Assembly (NCBI GenBank): GCA_002270565.1
Contig: NQMI01000043.1
Location: 28,783 to 92,782, forward strand
Reading direction: 5' to 3'
DNA length: 64,000 nucleotides
DNA from: Stenocarpella maydis
Lineage: Eukaryota; Ascomycota; Sordariomycetes; Diaporthales; Diaporthaceae
Both the position numbers and the translations under genes were made by a program. This document shows positions 53,307-64,000 of the stretch, piece after piece (positions within the stretch are counted from its first letter, which is position 1; each line of letters opens with the position of its first letter). The notes below the pieces were generated by a model. The model was not told where the DNA came from. It was given only the letters and a program-made list of their open reading frames with translations, and did not search any database.

Positions 53307-54640
53307 ATGTCCGACATCGTCAACCATTTCAGGCCCGACCTCGACAAGTTCGTGAGCATATACGAGCATTTACACGAGGATGCTGAACTCTCGGGCGTTG
53401 GAGCACAATACTTCACAGTACGTGATGGAGTATCCCCATGATCTGGGGTTCCATGTCGAGGAAATTGGCTTTACCGGTGCAGTCGGCAAATTCGAAAATG
53501 GCAAAGGCCAGTGCGTCATATTGAGGGCAGAGATGGATGCCCTCCCTGTCAGAGAAGACATGGGTCTGCGGTATGCATGCCGCAAGACAATGAAGGATGC
53601 CAAGATGGAAGACCGGGCTGTGATGCATGCCGACTGTCATGACCTGCACATGGCATGCTTGTTGGCGGCGGCAGAGCTCGTGGCAGACGCGAGGCAGTAC
53701 TGGCAAGGAACTCTCGTGGTGGTCTTCCAGGTACACGCGATAGGCGCCAATACTATGCGGTTCACCGGCCTGTACGACTTTGTCCCAAAACCTACTTTAT
53801 CTTTTACTCTTTATAAATTACTACTTTAACCTTCTTAAGTTACTATTATACCTTTTATTAGTATTATAACTAAGTTATAAAGTGCTTTCTTTAGCTATAT
53901 TATCATCGGTAATATTCTGCCAGCGCACCGGGCCCTCCCCAGGCGGACAAATCAGCATCCGCGGTGGCCCGGTCCTCATGTCCGAGCATTTCGTCTCCAT
54001 CAGGTTCGAAACCTCGCTGGGGCATGCTGCCAATCCTCAAGCCAGTGCCGATTCATTTCGACAATGCGTAGCTCTCGTTCCATTATTGGACGACGCCGTC
54101 AGCGCCTCGGCGGTAAGGAACAAGCCTGATATGAGATCGCTTACATGAAGGTATGGGAGCAGCGCTATGAGGAGCTTGGGCTCAAGGTCCACACACTCAG
54201 CGAGAGCGTCCGCAACCAGTTCTACAGACTGATCCATGAGACGGCGGCAAACGTGTCCAAGGAGTTCGGAGTCAAGGGTCCACCCATTGTTGAAGATAGC
54301 CACAAGGCTGACACCCCGCCAACGTCGAACGACCACAGCCTCGTTGATATCCTCCCCCCAGCCTTCAGCGACCACTTTGGAGAGAATTCGGTCACTGATT
54401 CTTCCCTCAACTTCCCCGGCGACGACATTTCGAACCTCGCTGCGGAGTTCGACACGCCCTGTGTGATCTGGTTCCTCGGGCGCGAGGAGCCCGGGAAGTA
54501 CGCGGCGGCCGCCGAGCAAGGCCGGCTGCAGCAGGACGTGCCGCTCAACGGCTCGCGCTACAATGCCCCGTGCCTCTAGTCGACCTTGCAGACAGGCACG
54601 GACGCGCTGGCGCTCGCAGCACTGAGCATTTTCTCCCAGG
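53307..54640 (+). pseudogene. broken M20D metal-dependent amidohydrolase
   Basis: Starts at ATG 53307 (MSDIVNHFRPDLDKFVSIYE). One extra base near 53396 shifts the frame, after which EHNTSQYVMEYPHDLGF, ILRAEMDALPVREDMGLRYA and HDLHMACLLAAAEL follow the family. The metal-binding MHACGHD is altered to MHADCHD. After VVVFQ the gene is interrupted by an AT-rich stretch (about 53787-53915). It resumes in another frame with SIRGGPVLMSEHFVSIRFET and SLGHAANPQASAD, shifts again to the segment with TPPTSNDHSL and FDTPCVIWFL, and meets TAG at 54577 before the final TLQTGTDALALAAL. Family members cleave N-acyl amino acids, such as hippurate. Several independent lesions show it is dead. Confidence 0.75.
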
Positions 54641-55671
54641 GGAGCGACCATGCGCCTTCCCTGGAGGATGCCCCGTCGTTGCATCATTACGAGCCTGGCG
54701 AGGTTTGCGAACCGAGTTCGGGAGGAGACTCTGGATCTGAAGGAGCTTATGAGTCTGATGGGTCGTCAAGTTCACAGAGAAGGGAGTTCTGCCACTCTCC
54801 AGATCAATACTAGGTGGCTGATGTTGTGGTGGATTCTTCTTGGGTTTTTCTCTTGGTCGCTGTTGCAGTTTGTGCCTTTCTTACCCCTTCTTTTAATTTG
54901 CAAGGGTTCTGCAGGCTTTCGCGGCAGGGCACGGATAGGACGACGGACATCCTTTTGAGTTGGGTTTGGAATTCATATCACAGCCAGTGCTGAGGAATAA
55001 GCGGGGGACTTCTCAGGCACAGATGCTGCAGCACTTCATACTATTTCAGGCCACAATGAGACAAGCTGTGTTTCTTGCAAGTGCCTCTTTTTGTCTGAAC
55101 TCCAATGCTCCAGACCTCCCATTGTTACCTGTAGGCATCAGTGTATTGCGTGCTTTCCCACCCTGCAGAGAACTCCCGAAGTTTGAACATTCAGGGATGG
55201 CCAGTAGACTGCGCGTGGAGCTGGAAACAGTAGTTGTCCCATCAGAGTTGGAGGGGGAAAAGGAGTTTAAAGGACGTACCCACTTAAATGCCTACCTTGG
55301 CCCCTTCAATCGCTAAAACTGGAGCTCGCTTTGTAGATGCCAATGCTCCATTGGGTCGACTTCCATTCGGCAGCTATACGCCGAGTGGTCCACCGCATGA
55401 GATTCTTTGCCCGTGATTGGGACTGTACAGAACCAACATGCTGTGAGCGGATACCCGCCTGATTTCCTTTTCAACCCGGTCACAATTCCCTTAAAAAGAA
55501 GGAGCTGTGGCGATCTCTTTGATACGGTCGTAAACGCTCAAAGACACGGCGTTTGTGAGTGGATACGCAGGAACTAAGACTATATATTTGGCATAGCTCA
55601 CCCGCCTTGATCTGAATCCGCGGCAATGCGTGTTCTCAAACACCCCGAACTTCAAGATCTGATCATCAATT
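54641..55671. other. intergenic
   Basis: Includes the upstream region of the acyltransferase gene. The frame 54960-55316 has no recognised motif. Confidence 0.4.
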
Positions 55672-57222
55672 ATGGGAGCAGACATGGTGGCTTTCTCAGA
55701 AGTCCCTGTCCTGCAGGCGCCTGGGGCTATGGATGCTGCAAAAAAAGCACTTGCAGAGGCAACACCCATCGATGCCGATGACAGCCCAACACTTGGTCCT
55801 GAATCCACCCGAACACGCACTTTCGACGTGGCCGACTTAGAAACTGAGCCTGCCGAGGAGGTCTTCGGCATCAGCCTTCTCGACTGCATCATGCCGAACA
55901 TGTACATCCCAATCACCGGCACATATCGACTTGAGGACCGTGCCGACATCGAGGCTATCATAAGCGATCTTTGTTCTGGACTCAGGCGGCTGTTGGCGGA
56001 TTATCGCTTCTTAGCAGGATCACTATTCGAGACGGCTGCTGGCATCTCTTTCGTCAAGCGCGGACAATCCCACGCAAGGTTCACGGTTCACATCGAGGAC
56101 CACACTGGCAAAGAATTCCCATCGTACCAGCAGCTAGCGGAGCGTCACTTTCCGGCTTCTGAACTCGATGTCCGCATGCTACCACCAGGCTTCGAGCCAA
56201 GTCCCGCGAATAACACAGGAGAGGGCAACCCGGCCATGCGCGTGCAATTCAACATCATCAATGGCGGTCTGGTAATCGGCGCAATATTCCACCACCTCCT
56301 GGTCGATGCCAAAGGCCTGGATGCCGTCATGTCCCACTGGGCCGCGCACACCCGCTCGCTGAGGACAGGCAGTCCGCCTCCCCCATTCAACCCCGCCGAT
56401 ATCAACCACCCTCGTTTGAACTCGGCCACACCGGGCACCTTCGACGAGAGACAACAGCCAGTCGCCTCCCTCAAGTATGCACCAGATGCCCCTCCGCTGT
56501 CGGACATCCCGCCCTCGGCGATGGCCCAGCACATCTGGCACATCTCAGCCAGCAGGCTCGCCGCCCTCAAGGCATCAGCCGCGCCGCAGGCCCCCGGCGA
56601 GGCCTGGGTGTCGACAAACGACTGCATCACAGCCCTCATGTGGCGCGCCATAACGCGCTCCCGCCTCGCGATGCACAACATTGCCGACCCCGTGACGGAC
56701 GCGCGGCCGGTGGCGCTGGAGAACTCGCTGGACGCCCGGGCCTCGATCCCCGGCGGGGTGCCCGCGGCCTACGCGGGCAACGTGGTCATGTTCTCCAAGG
56801 CCGTCATGCCGCTCAGCGAGCTCGTGCGCCGCGACACCTTCCGCGCCGTGTCGGTCTGCGTGCGCGAGGCGGTCGAGGCGTTCCGAGCCTGGCCCTTGGT
56901 CGAGCGGGCCATGAGCTGGATTGCCTCGGTCCCTCGCGGCTCGGGTGTCGCCATGGATGTCGATGTTGTCATGGGCCTGGATGTAGTTGTGACGAGCTGG
57001 CGGGTCCTGCGGTCGTATGAGAGGTGGGACTTTGGGTTTGGGCCTCTTGCGGCACTTAGGTGGGCTACGCCTGTGTTTGATGGGTATGGGTTCTTGTATC
57101 CCACTCGGCCCAACGCGAGTGCAGATGAGGGGGTTGAGATCTACCTGGGACTAGAGAAGGGATGCATGGAAAGGCTGCTGATGGACGAGGAGCTATCGAG
57201 CTGGGCTGAGCTTCGAGAGTAG
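55672..57222 (+). CDS. BAHD-type acyltransferase
   Basis: Single exon, 516 aa. The N-terminal 65 residues are variable. ISLLDCIMPNMYIPITGTYR begins the conserved fold. The catalytic H-x-x-x-D motif is HHLLVDAKG at about residue 207. The structural DFGWG motif appears as DFGFG at about residue 453 (ERWDFGFGPLAALRWA). A stretch RPVALENSLDARASIPGGV matches the conserved Asn/Asp-Arg loop. The enzyme should acylate a hydroxyl or amine of a small molecule using acyl-CoA. It is only distantly similar to the BAHD protein at 24.6 kb and closer in layout to shikimate-hydroxycinnamoyl-type fungal relatives. No core secondary-metabolite gene is adjacent. Confidence 0.84.
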   Translation: MGADMVAFSEVPVLQAPGAMDAAKKALAEATPIDADDSPTLGPESTRTRTFDVADLETEPAEEVFGISLLDCIMPNMYIPITGTYRLEDRADIEAIISDLCSGLRRLLADYRFLAGSLFETAAGISFVKRGQSHARFTVHIEDHTGKEFPSYQQLAERHFPASELDVRMLPPGFEPSPANNTGEGNPAMRVQFNIINGGLVIGAIFHHLLVDAKGLDAVMSHWAAHTRSLRTGSPPPPFNPADINHPRLNSATPGTFDERQQPVASLKYAPDAPPLSDIPPSAMAQHIWHISASRLAALKASAAPQAPGEAWVSTNDCITALMWRAITRSRLAMHNIADPVTDARPVALENSLDARASIPGGVPAAYAGNVVMFSKAVMPLSELVRRDTFRAVSVCVREAVEAFRAWPLVERAMSWIASVPRGSGVAMDVDVVMGLDVVVTSWRVLRSYERWDFGFGPLAALRWATPVFDGYGFLYPTRPNASADEGVEIYLGLEKGCMERLLMDEELSSWAELRE

Positions 57223-58016
57223 GGTGCCAGAATGAATGTTCGGTTGGGCCAAGTCCATTGCCTTGCCTGCTTTTAAAAAGCCTGGGCAAATTAATTTACG
57301 TGTGTTAAACGAGGTAAAATCCCGCGCTTGACGGTCTTTGATGCTACCATCTCATTTCCTGGTTTTCCAAGGTTAGATTGACTTGGGAGGCGCCTGGGAG
57401 GACCTTGGACCGTACACTTCTCTGCGTCCACCTATGCTTGTACTCTATGTTACCCTAAAGATGTGTCAATTTGTAGCGCTGAGATATCAACGCTCCACTG
57501 ATTACTCACTGTGCTCTGCTCCGCGTGGCATTTGGTCGCACCTTCGGCAATCCCAGTTCGTAGCTCCCGCGGAAGCGTACATGTGCAGGCTCCTGGCAGC
57601 CATGTCGTTCAATATAAACACCGTCGGCAATATTCAAAGCCGCGACCATGGCGCCTGCTGACCTTAGCCTGCCGGCGATAAAGACCTTTTCTTGCCAGCG
57701 CAGAGACCGAGGGCAGGCACTATGCTCTAAACAAACCGGAGAAGAGCGCCTCGCGGTTCTTCGCGCTTTCTGGGCCGTGGTCAAGCCCAAGTGCTGGTAT
57801 GCTCACCCGGTCCCATACTTGTTTCCCAATTGCCACAACATGATACGATGCACAAGGTGGAAAACATAAGCCTTGTTCCAATCACTTATATCAAATGTCG
57901 ATAGCTAAGAGTGTTTTTCACTTCACTCCAGCCACAGTACTCTCGTGAGGTTTTGGCCCGATGATATTCCATAGGCTGGATTGCAGTCCAGTCAGCATCT
58001 GAACTTCTTTGTTTTC
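57223..58016. other. intergenic
   Basis: 3' region of the acyltransferase and 5' region of the next gene. Frames at 57383-57869 are unsupported. Confidence 0.45.
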
Positions 58017-60306
58017 ATGATCCGTTTCCCGAGGTCTCCAGCTCATTTCCGCCCGTCGAAGATGGAAGTCTGCATCATTGCAAAGGTCACGGGCAAGCGG
58101 TATCGCTCTCTTGCAATAGCGCGGACCTATTCAGCAATAATGCCTAAGTCAGCATTTGACATGCGTGGCATCGATGCCGTGTGTAGCTGCTACCGCCTGC
58201 TGCAAATTTTCTCCGATGAGGCAAACCGGTGCTCTATTACACAAGAACTCACCTTGGCTGCTGACTTCTACGGATCTGCCTCTGATGCCGAGATCCAGAC
58301 TTTGGTTCGAAACAGCACTCGTGGTCAAGCACGGAACAAGCCGTGTGCATTCCCATTCATCACCACTTGCCTGACTGTGGGCGCAGCACGAACCCCAGAG
58401 ATTGGGAAGATTGGGCCTGTACTTGAGGAACCTTTTGAAACGAGTTGGGGGCACAGAGCCCTCCTAAGAGACGGTAACACGAATCTCCCCATGCAAATGA
58501 GCTCAGCAAGCTTACATGGCACTGCAGGTATCATGATCCTAGACATCACCGACCTACAAAACATCCGCTATTGCTTTGTGAACATTTTCGGTATAAACCG
58601 TCGGCGAGACTCAGAGGTCCCCTCGGATACACCGTTGGATGCATGGACCTTCCTGAGGGCATACCACGACAGCAGTCATGACAGCCACCTCAGGGCTTGG
58701 GCTGGGGTCAGAGAGCTTGAGAAATATGCCCTTGTGGAGTCATCCGCCCTTGCGGGTTCGTTAAATTTTCAAATCCTCTTTCGCCCTGTACATGGCTGGT
58801 ATAAAACCTTCTAGTTATTAGCAACCCATTGCTAGGATGCCCCGACTTTCACAAGGTTGCCAGCGATATCAGCTGGAGCACTCCATTTTGCGGTCTTGGA
58901 AGCCCAATGCTAACATGGCCTGCATAGACTGTTGGCCGAATATACCATGGCCTGCGATGATGAGCCCAGGGGCAGACGGCATTAGTGAGGGGCTTCCAGA
59001 TGCGGTGTCGGACAAGACCTCACTGCCATCACTTCGGAAGCTCTCACAGGCAGTGCTATTCCGAGAATTACTAACAAGCGATGGGAGCTTTGATCCGTCA
59101 TTATTGGACGGCCCCATGCTGCTCCAGGGCTTTCCCAAGGAACTGCAGAACCACCTTATCGAGAATGTTGATGCGCTGTCCAATTCTCCCGTCGCGGCCG
59201 AACTCCTCAAGAAGGCATTTGAAGGGGAGAGGCCTCTCGATTTCGATTTCCGCCCCTTCCAAGGCAAGCTCGCAGGAGCTGATCTTGTGCCCCTCGGAAC
59301 CAGCGAGGCCCTGAGTGGTGTCAAGACGGCGATCTTCTCTGACTTCGAATCCGCATCTGATACCATCCCAACGATTGCTGCCATCATAGAGAATCTCAAA
59401 CTCGACAGTTTCTACTCACTTTCACGCCCAAACAGACCGACAGAGGACTTGCCCGGGATCCTGCAGGCTCTTGCAAAGTGTTCCAGCCAACCGCTGGTAC
59501 GTCAGAGGTTTGTGCTTGGTTCTTCATTCTCCAGGGGTGTTCGGAATTGTGCAGACGCCGTTCCCAACTACGATGCGCTAGACTCCGGCTACTGGAAGAC
59601 TTTCCCCGTCATGCAGCTACTCTATAATGGCCCGAGAGAATCCCATCTGACAATACCAGATGGGCCCTGGCTAACGGGCTTCTTCCTGGGCGACGCCTTC
59701 CTGACGCCAGTCCGCTTCGTCACCGGCCTTCTCACTGTCATCATGGGCAGGTTTGCAGAGTCGAGGCAGGCCGGATATCACAAGGGGCAGCTGGACGTTC
59801 CGTACAGCTTTGCCAACGCTCCATCTACCCTTAAGACCTTCAAGTCGTCAAGCGAAGTGAGTCCGATCCCAGCGGAGGCAGCGCGCATCGCCATTACGGA
59901 GTTCCATTCTGAAGGCGGTCATACACACGGCTCGATCCGAGGTATACGGTCCGACGCCTGGAGTGCGGTCATGGTTCACACGGTCTCCATGTACCCCCTG
60001 ACGGGCGAGCAGATACCGGCCATGACGCGATTCCGAGTGGCGTTGGTGCGGTCAAAGGACGGACCCATACCTCTCCGAGGGTCTACTAGGATTAGCGCGG
60101 ACACGCTTGAGGTTGTCGACTTGGGGCGATTCCTGGAGCTGGTCGCTCCCGAGCATGCAGGTGACCTCGGAGCTTGCTTGTCGGAGCTAACCGACTGGGC
60201 CCAGACCAATGAGGACCTCGTGAGCAAGCTGACGGTAGACGAGGTGGTCACGACTCTGCAGGCTTTTGTAGACGGACCAGGGCAGCTCCATCGCAACGAG
60301 GATTAG
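58017..60306 (+). CDS. large protein of unknown family, probably two exons
   Basis: Two long frames, 58017-58814 and 58837-60306, can be joined by an intron at 58788-58863 (76 nt, GTACAT to TGCCAG, phase 0 on both sides), giving about 737 aa from ATG 58017 or 722 aa from ATG 58062. The first part contains FITTCLTVGAARTPEIGKIG and ILDITDLQNIRYCFVNIFGI. The second has LPSLRKLSQAVLFRELLT, YWKTFPVMQLLYNGPRESHL, TGFFLGDAFLTPVRFVTGLL and ITEFHSEGGHTHGSIRGIR. No signal peptide and no clear transmembrane helix. I do not recognise the family. Two separate genes remain possible: the second frame has its own ATG at 58837, but only 22 bp after the first stop, which favours one gene. Confidence 0.6.
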
Positions 60307-61282
60307 GCGGTGATTAGTGACGGGAAATCGACATCGACCGAGACCGATAGCACCGAGGGCCGGGTACTCTGACAGCAAGCGTATAAATATTGATAGCAAG
60401 CGTATAAGAATTGATTACCTGACAATGATCTGAGACTCGCCTAGATGGTTTTTTTTATAATATGAGTGAGAGACAAGCATTGCCTATGCCGACAATATTT
60501 CCTTGCGGAAACATGGCGTCCTCTACAAGAGAACTCCCGGGTGGAGCCTCTTATGTGAAGTGGCGCTGATGAAGGACACGGGCGTCCACAGATTTGATGG
60601 AACAAGCATTGCCGTCCCTGGAGCCTAACCCTGAGCAACAGCAGAGATCCAAGCAAAATATGCAATTCGTCAACACTCTCACACTGCATGAGGTGAGAGG
60701 TAGCCGAGGCCCGAATCCTCCTGGGACTCCTCACAGCCTGGTCATCTCGCAATGAGCAAAGTCCATATTCTCCGGAACAGGAGTTCCAGCAGATGGGTGG
60801 GAAAATAATACGCATCTGCTTGAATGCTGTCTCTTGGCTTAGAGTTTCCAGAGGTCTGTTGTTGTCGTCGTCGTCGTCGTCGTCGAGCCAAGAATGTCGT
60901 CCCCTGGCCAAGCCCCAGGGCCCAATGACCAATGGGAGAGGGCATGATTACAGCTGTTGTGGGGCTAGCAGGGATGGGCGGGTGGAACTCCGGGGCCGAT
61001 GTCGCTGAGCTTCTCCAGAAATTATTACCGTCGTCCTTTTGCTTGGCCTCGGTGTGTCCCTGTGATTGTCCCTGTGATCTCGGGGCGAGGGCAAAGAATT
61101 AGTCTAAGCATTCGACGCGGTATTTGTCTCAGCGTCGGCTCAATTGATTGTGCTTGGGGCCTTCGAGTCATCCCCGACCAGCCAAGGTGCAGATACAGAC
61201 ACCAGTCTTGGTCCTTCTGCCCCGTCCGCATTTTTCTCTTGTCTGGGGTGCAGCCATCCACTCAGCAGCCTGAGTCGACGCC
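60307..61282. promoter_or_regulatory. upstream region of ILV3
   Basis: A GTC trinucleotide run lies at about 60863-60885. No TATA box is obvious. Short frames here are unsupported. The end of the previous gene's 3' UTR lies at the left. Confidence 0.45.
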
Positions 61283-63179
61283 ATGTCGTTGCCATCACTC
61301 CTCAGGGCCAGGGCCCCACGAGCTCTGGCAGCAGGTCGCCATCTGGCCTCCAGTGGCCATGCGTATGTGCCATACTGTCTACCTCCAATTGACTCGTCAT
61401 GTGAGGCATCTGAGCTCCATTGCTGACCGTCCCTCCCGATGCAGCCGTCTCCTGTCCACCACCCCGGCCCGGCATGCCGACGACAAGCTCAACAAGGTCT
61501 CGGCCAACATCACACAGCCCAAGTCGCAGGGCGCTTCCCAGGCCATGCTCTACGGGACCGGGCTGAGCGAGGAGGACATGAACAAGGCCCAGGTCGGCAT
61601 CTCGTCCGTCTGGTACGAGGGAAACCCGTGCAACATGCACCTGATGGACCTGTCGACCCTCGTCAGGGAGTCGGTGGCAAAGGCCGGCCTTGTGCCCTAC
61701 CGCTTCAACACCATCGGTGTGTCGGACGGCATCAGCATGGGGACCACCGGCATGCGCTACTCCCTGCAGAGCCGTGAGATCATCGCCGACAGTATCGAGA
61801 CCGTCATGAACGGGCAGTGGTACGACGCCAACATCTCCCTGCCCGGCTGCGACAAGAACATGCCCGGTGTCCTGATGGCCATGGGCCGCGTCAACCGGCC
61901 CAGCATCATGGTCTACGGAGGCTCCATCAAGCCCGGTTGCTCCAAGGGCAAGGACATAGACATCGTGTCGGCCTTCCAGGCCTACGGGCAGTACATCTCC
62001 GGCGAGATCGACGAGAAGGAGCGCTTCGATATCGTCCGGAATGCCTGCCCCGGCGCTGGTGCGTGCGGTGGCATGTACACCGCCAACACCATGGCCAGCG
62101 CCATCGAGACCCTGGGCATGACCCTGCCCGGCAGCAGCAGTTTCCCTGCCGTCAGCGACGCCAAGAAGGCCGAGTGCGAGGCCGTTGGCCCTGCCATCAG
62201 GAACCTGCTCAAGGAGGACATCCGGCCCAGCGACATCCTGACGCGGCAGGCCTTTGAGAACGCCATGGCCCTCGTCAGCATCCTCGGCGGCAGCACCAAT
62301 GCCGTGCTGCACCTGATTCCCATCGCCGACGCCGTCGGCGTCAAGTTGACCATCGACGACTTCCAGGCCGTCTCCGACCGCACGCCCCTCCTGGCCGACC
62401 TCAAGCCCTCGGGCAAGTACGTCTTCGAGGACCTGTACAACGCCGGTGGCATCCCCGCACTCCTGAAGTTCCTCCTCAAGGAGGGCATCATCGACGGGTC
62501 GGGCATGACCGTGACCGGCAAGACGATGAAGCAGAACCTCGAGGCGTTCAAGGACCTCCCCTCGGACCAGGCCATCATCCGCCCGCTGAGCAACCCCATC
62601 AAGCCCAGCGGCCACATCCAGATCCTGCGCGGGTCCCTCGCCCCCGGCGGGTCCGTGGCAAAGATCACGGGCAAGGAGGGCCTGCGGTTCGAGGGTAAGG
62701 CGCGCGTGTACGACAAGGAGGACGATTTCATCCAGTCGCTCGAGCGGGGCGAGATCAAGAAGGGCGAGAAGACGGTCGTCATCATCCGCTACGAGGGCCC
62801 CAAGGGCGGGCCCGGCATGCCCGAGATGCTCAAGCCCAGCTCGGCCATCATGGGCGCCGGGCTCGGCCAGGACGTCGCCCTGCTGACCGACGGCCGCTTC
62901 TCGGGCGGCAGCCACGGCTTCATCATCGGCCACGTCGTGCCCGAGGCCATGGAGGGCGGTCCCATCGCCCTGGCCAGGGACGGCGACCGCATCGTCATCG
63001 ACGCCGAGAAGCGCGTCATCGACCTCGAGGTCGCCGACGAGGAGCTCCAGGCCCGCCGCAGGGCCTGGGTCAGGCCCCAGAACCGCGTGCTGCGCGGCAC
63101 GCTGGCCAAGTACGCAACGCTGGTCAGCGATGCCAGCCACGGCTGTGTCACGGATGACAAGCTGCTGAAGCTGTCATGA
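61283..63179 (+). CDS. ILV3: dihydroxy-acid dehydratase, mitochondrial
   Basis: Exons 61283-61362 and 61445-63179; intron 82 nt (GTATGT to GATGCAG); 604 aa. The N-terminus [20 protein letters not shown] is Arg-rich without acids, a mitochondrial presequence. The Fe-S cysteines and signatures are all present: [18 protein letters not shown] and [28 protein letters not shown] and the C-terminal [20 protein letters not shown] are intact. The enzyme removes water from 2,3-dihydroxy-isovalerate and 2,3-dihydroxy-3-methylvalerate in valine and isoleucine synthesis. Codon use is strongly C-biased at third positions, a sign of high expression, and produces a spurious 612-codon antisense frame. No self-resistance paralogue signs (no cluster around it). 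Confidence 0.97.
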
Positions 63180-63628
63180 GGATCAAAACCTGGTTTGGCA
63201 GGGGGCGGCGGGGGAAAAGGTGGCAGGGCGTGTATTGCAGATACCATGATAATTCCTGGCGTTCAAAATTGGGGCGCAATACGAAAGCGCTCTTTTATCG
63301 TATTACTCTATTTCCAGCGCCTGTCTCATATCACGGGTCTCTCCGTGGGTCGCATTAAACTGTGATCAATCAACTTGCAAAAAGGAGAACAGCTCAGGCA
63401 TTTTGCATCTCCAACTGGATCCCGAAAACAAAACCACCCAGCGAAGCATAATGGACTCGCGAGGAGAGACATCTAAAGAAAACAGAACCGTCATATAGAC
63501 CCGGTAACACCTCGGCCATGCATTTTTGAGCAACATTGCCATCCTCACGGTCGTCAGCCAGATCGCCTGCCAGTCTGTCACCTTCATCGGGCCATTACGA
63601 CGTACTACTCCCAGCCTTGACGTTACCC
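63180..63628. other. tail-to-tail intergenic region
   Basis: 3' regions of ILV3 and the convergent acyltransferase-like gene. No gene seen. Confidence 0.5.
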
Positions 63629-64000
63629 TTACTTTTTCTTCCAGGCCTCGACGAACCTGGCCTTGTCCTCGACCGTGAGACCGACCCTCTTGTTCCGGCC
63701 CAGCCTCGCGAGGTTCTCCGCGACCCTGTCCAGCACGCGCCGCTCCTCGGCCGTGATCTTGGTGGGCTCGTCACCACCAGCCCTGCTGCCCGCCTCGGGG
63801 CGGGCGGGGACATCGACTCCCGACGACCCGCCGACACCGTTGACGGCGCCCGCGGTGTTGTAGACGGCCTCGGCGATGCGGATGCGCATGACGTGGGTGG
63901 GGCGGCTGAGCAGGCGCCACAGGAAGCTGGCCCACTCGCCCGGGACGGGCGTGGTGATGGCGGGCGAGGCGTAGCGGATGCTGACGGGGAAGATCTTTGC
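63629..64000 (-). CDS. lysophosphatidic acid acyltransferase-like protein (LOA1/Vps66 type), C-terminal part
   Basis: The frame is open to the window edge, so the 5' part is missing; 123 residues are visible. It reads KIFPVSIRYASPAITTPVPG, then FLWRLLSRPTHVMRIRIAEA, then a Gly/Ala-rich linker and a charged C-terminal helix (TAEERRVLDRVAENLARLG) ending VEAWKKK. The KIxPVSIxY...TTPxPG...LLSRPTH...RIAE sequence matches the end of fungal LOA1-type acyltransferases as I recall them. These acylate lysophosphatidic acid in lipid-droplet and phospholipid synthesis. The catalytic HX4D block would lie outside the window. Convergent with ILV3. Confidence 0.72.
   Translation of the reverse strand, partial: AKIFPVSIRYASPAITTPVPGEWASFLWRLLSRPTHVMRIRIAEAVYNTAGAVNGVGGSSGVDVPARPEAGSRAGGDEPTKITAEERRVLDRVAENLARLGRNKRVGLTVEDKARFVEAWKKK

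Noticed and set aside
61302..63140. 612-codon minus-strand ORF
   Set aside because: Exact antisense mirror of ILV3. Strong C/G third-position bias removes stops on the other strand; the translation is Asp/Val/Leu/Gly-rich without motifs.

Overview
The window is nuclear DNA of a filamentous ascomycete (Pezizomycotina, most likely a Sordariomycete; no closer placement is justified). The evidence is short introns (52 to 142 nt) with GT-AG ends and CTRAC-like branch sites, the families present (FLC/TRP-like channel, LysM secreted protein, fungal-rhodopsin membrane protein, NACHT-WD40 remnant, BAHD acyltransferases), and AT-rich repeats whose decay (Trp and Gln codons turned into TAG/TAA) looks like repeat-induced point mutation (RIP).

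Layout: 1-1.8 kb is repeat debris (LTR-like blocks). 3.5-24 kb is a gene-bearing arm: FLC-family channel (-), three-LysM secreted protein (-), a dead amidase (-), a divergent mitochondrial pair (complex I NDUFA12-type subunit with a 7-nt microexon, and PGS1), a secreted protein of unknown function (-), an alpha/beta hydrolase lacking its catalytic Ser and His, and a PLAC8-like protein with an 11-unit repeat region. From 24.6 kb come a BAHD acyltransferase (-) and a Cys-rich single-pass membrane protein (+).

27.8-35.7 kb is an AT-rich block holding a RIP-killed Ty1/copia retrotransposon between two single-N assembly joins. 35.7-44.6 kb is an accessory island: an SsuA/THI5-like secreted binding protein (-), a seven-exon rhodopsin-type membrane protein (+), a truncated NACHT-WD40 (STAND) gene between two copies of a palindrome-ended repeat, a TA-flanked MITE, and a collapsed FAD monooxygenase pseudogene. 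48.4-50.6 kb is a protein kinase with a long microsatellite-rich upstream region. 51.5-60.3 kb holds a DUF7587-like ORF, an M20D amidohydrolase pseudogene with an AT-rich insertion, a second BAHD acyltransferase, and a large unrecognised gene. The right end returns to core metabolism: ILV3 (dihydroxy-acid dehydratase), convergent with the 3' end of a lysophosphatidic-acid-acyltransferase-like gene that runs off the window.

The core genes (FLC, NDUFA12/PGS1, ILV3, acyltransferase, kinase) are intact. Four enzyme or STAND genes in the accessory parts are broken. The picture is a core segment interrupted by repeat-rich compartments that collect dead genes. I found no clear new multi-gene system. 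The most unusual observations are the 7-nt microexon, the H-x-[LI]-x-x-D repeat protein, the palindrome-ended repeat pair around the STAND fragment, and the unrecognised gene at 58-60.3 kb.
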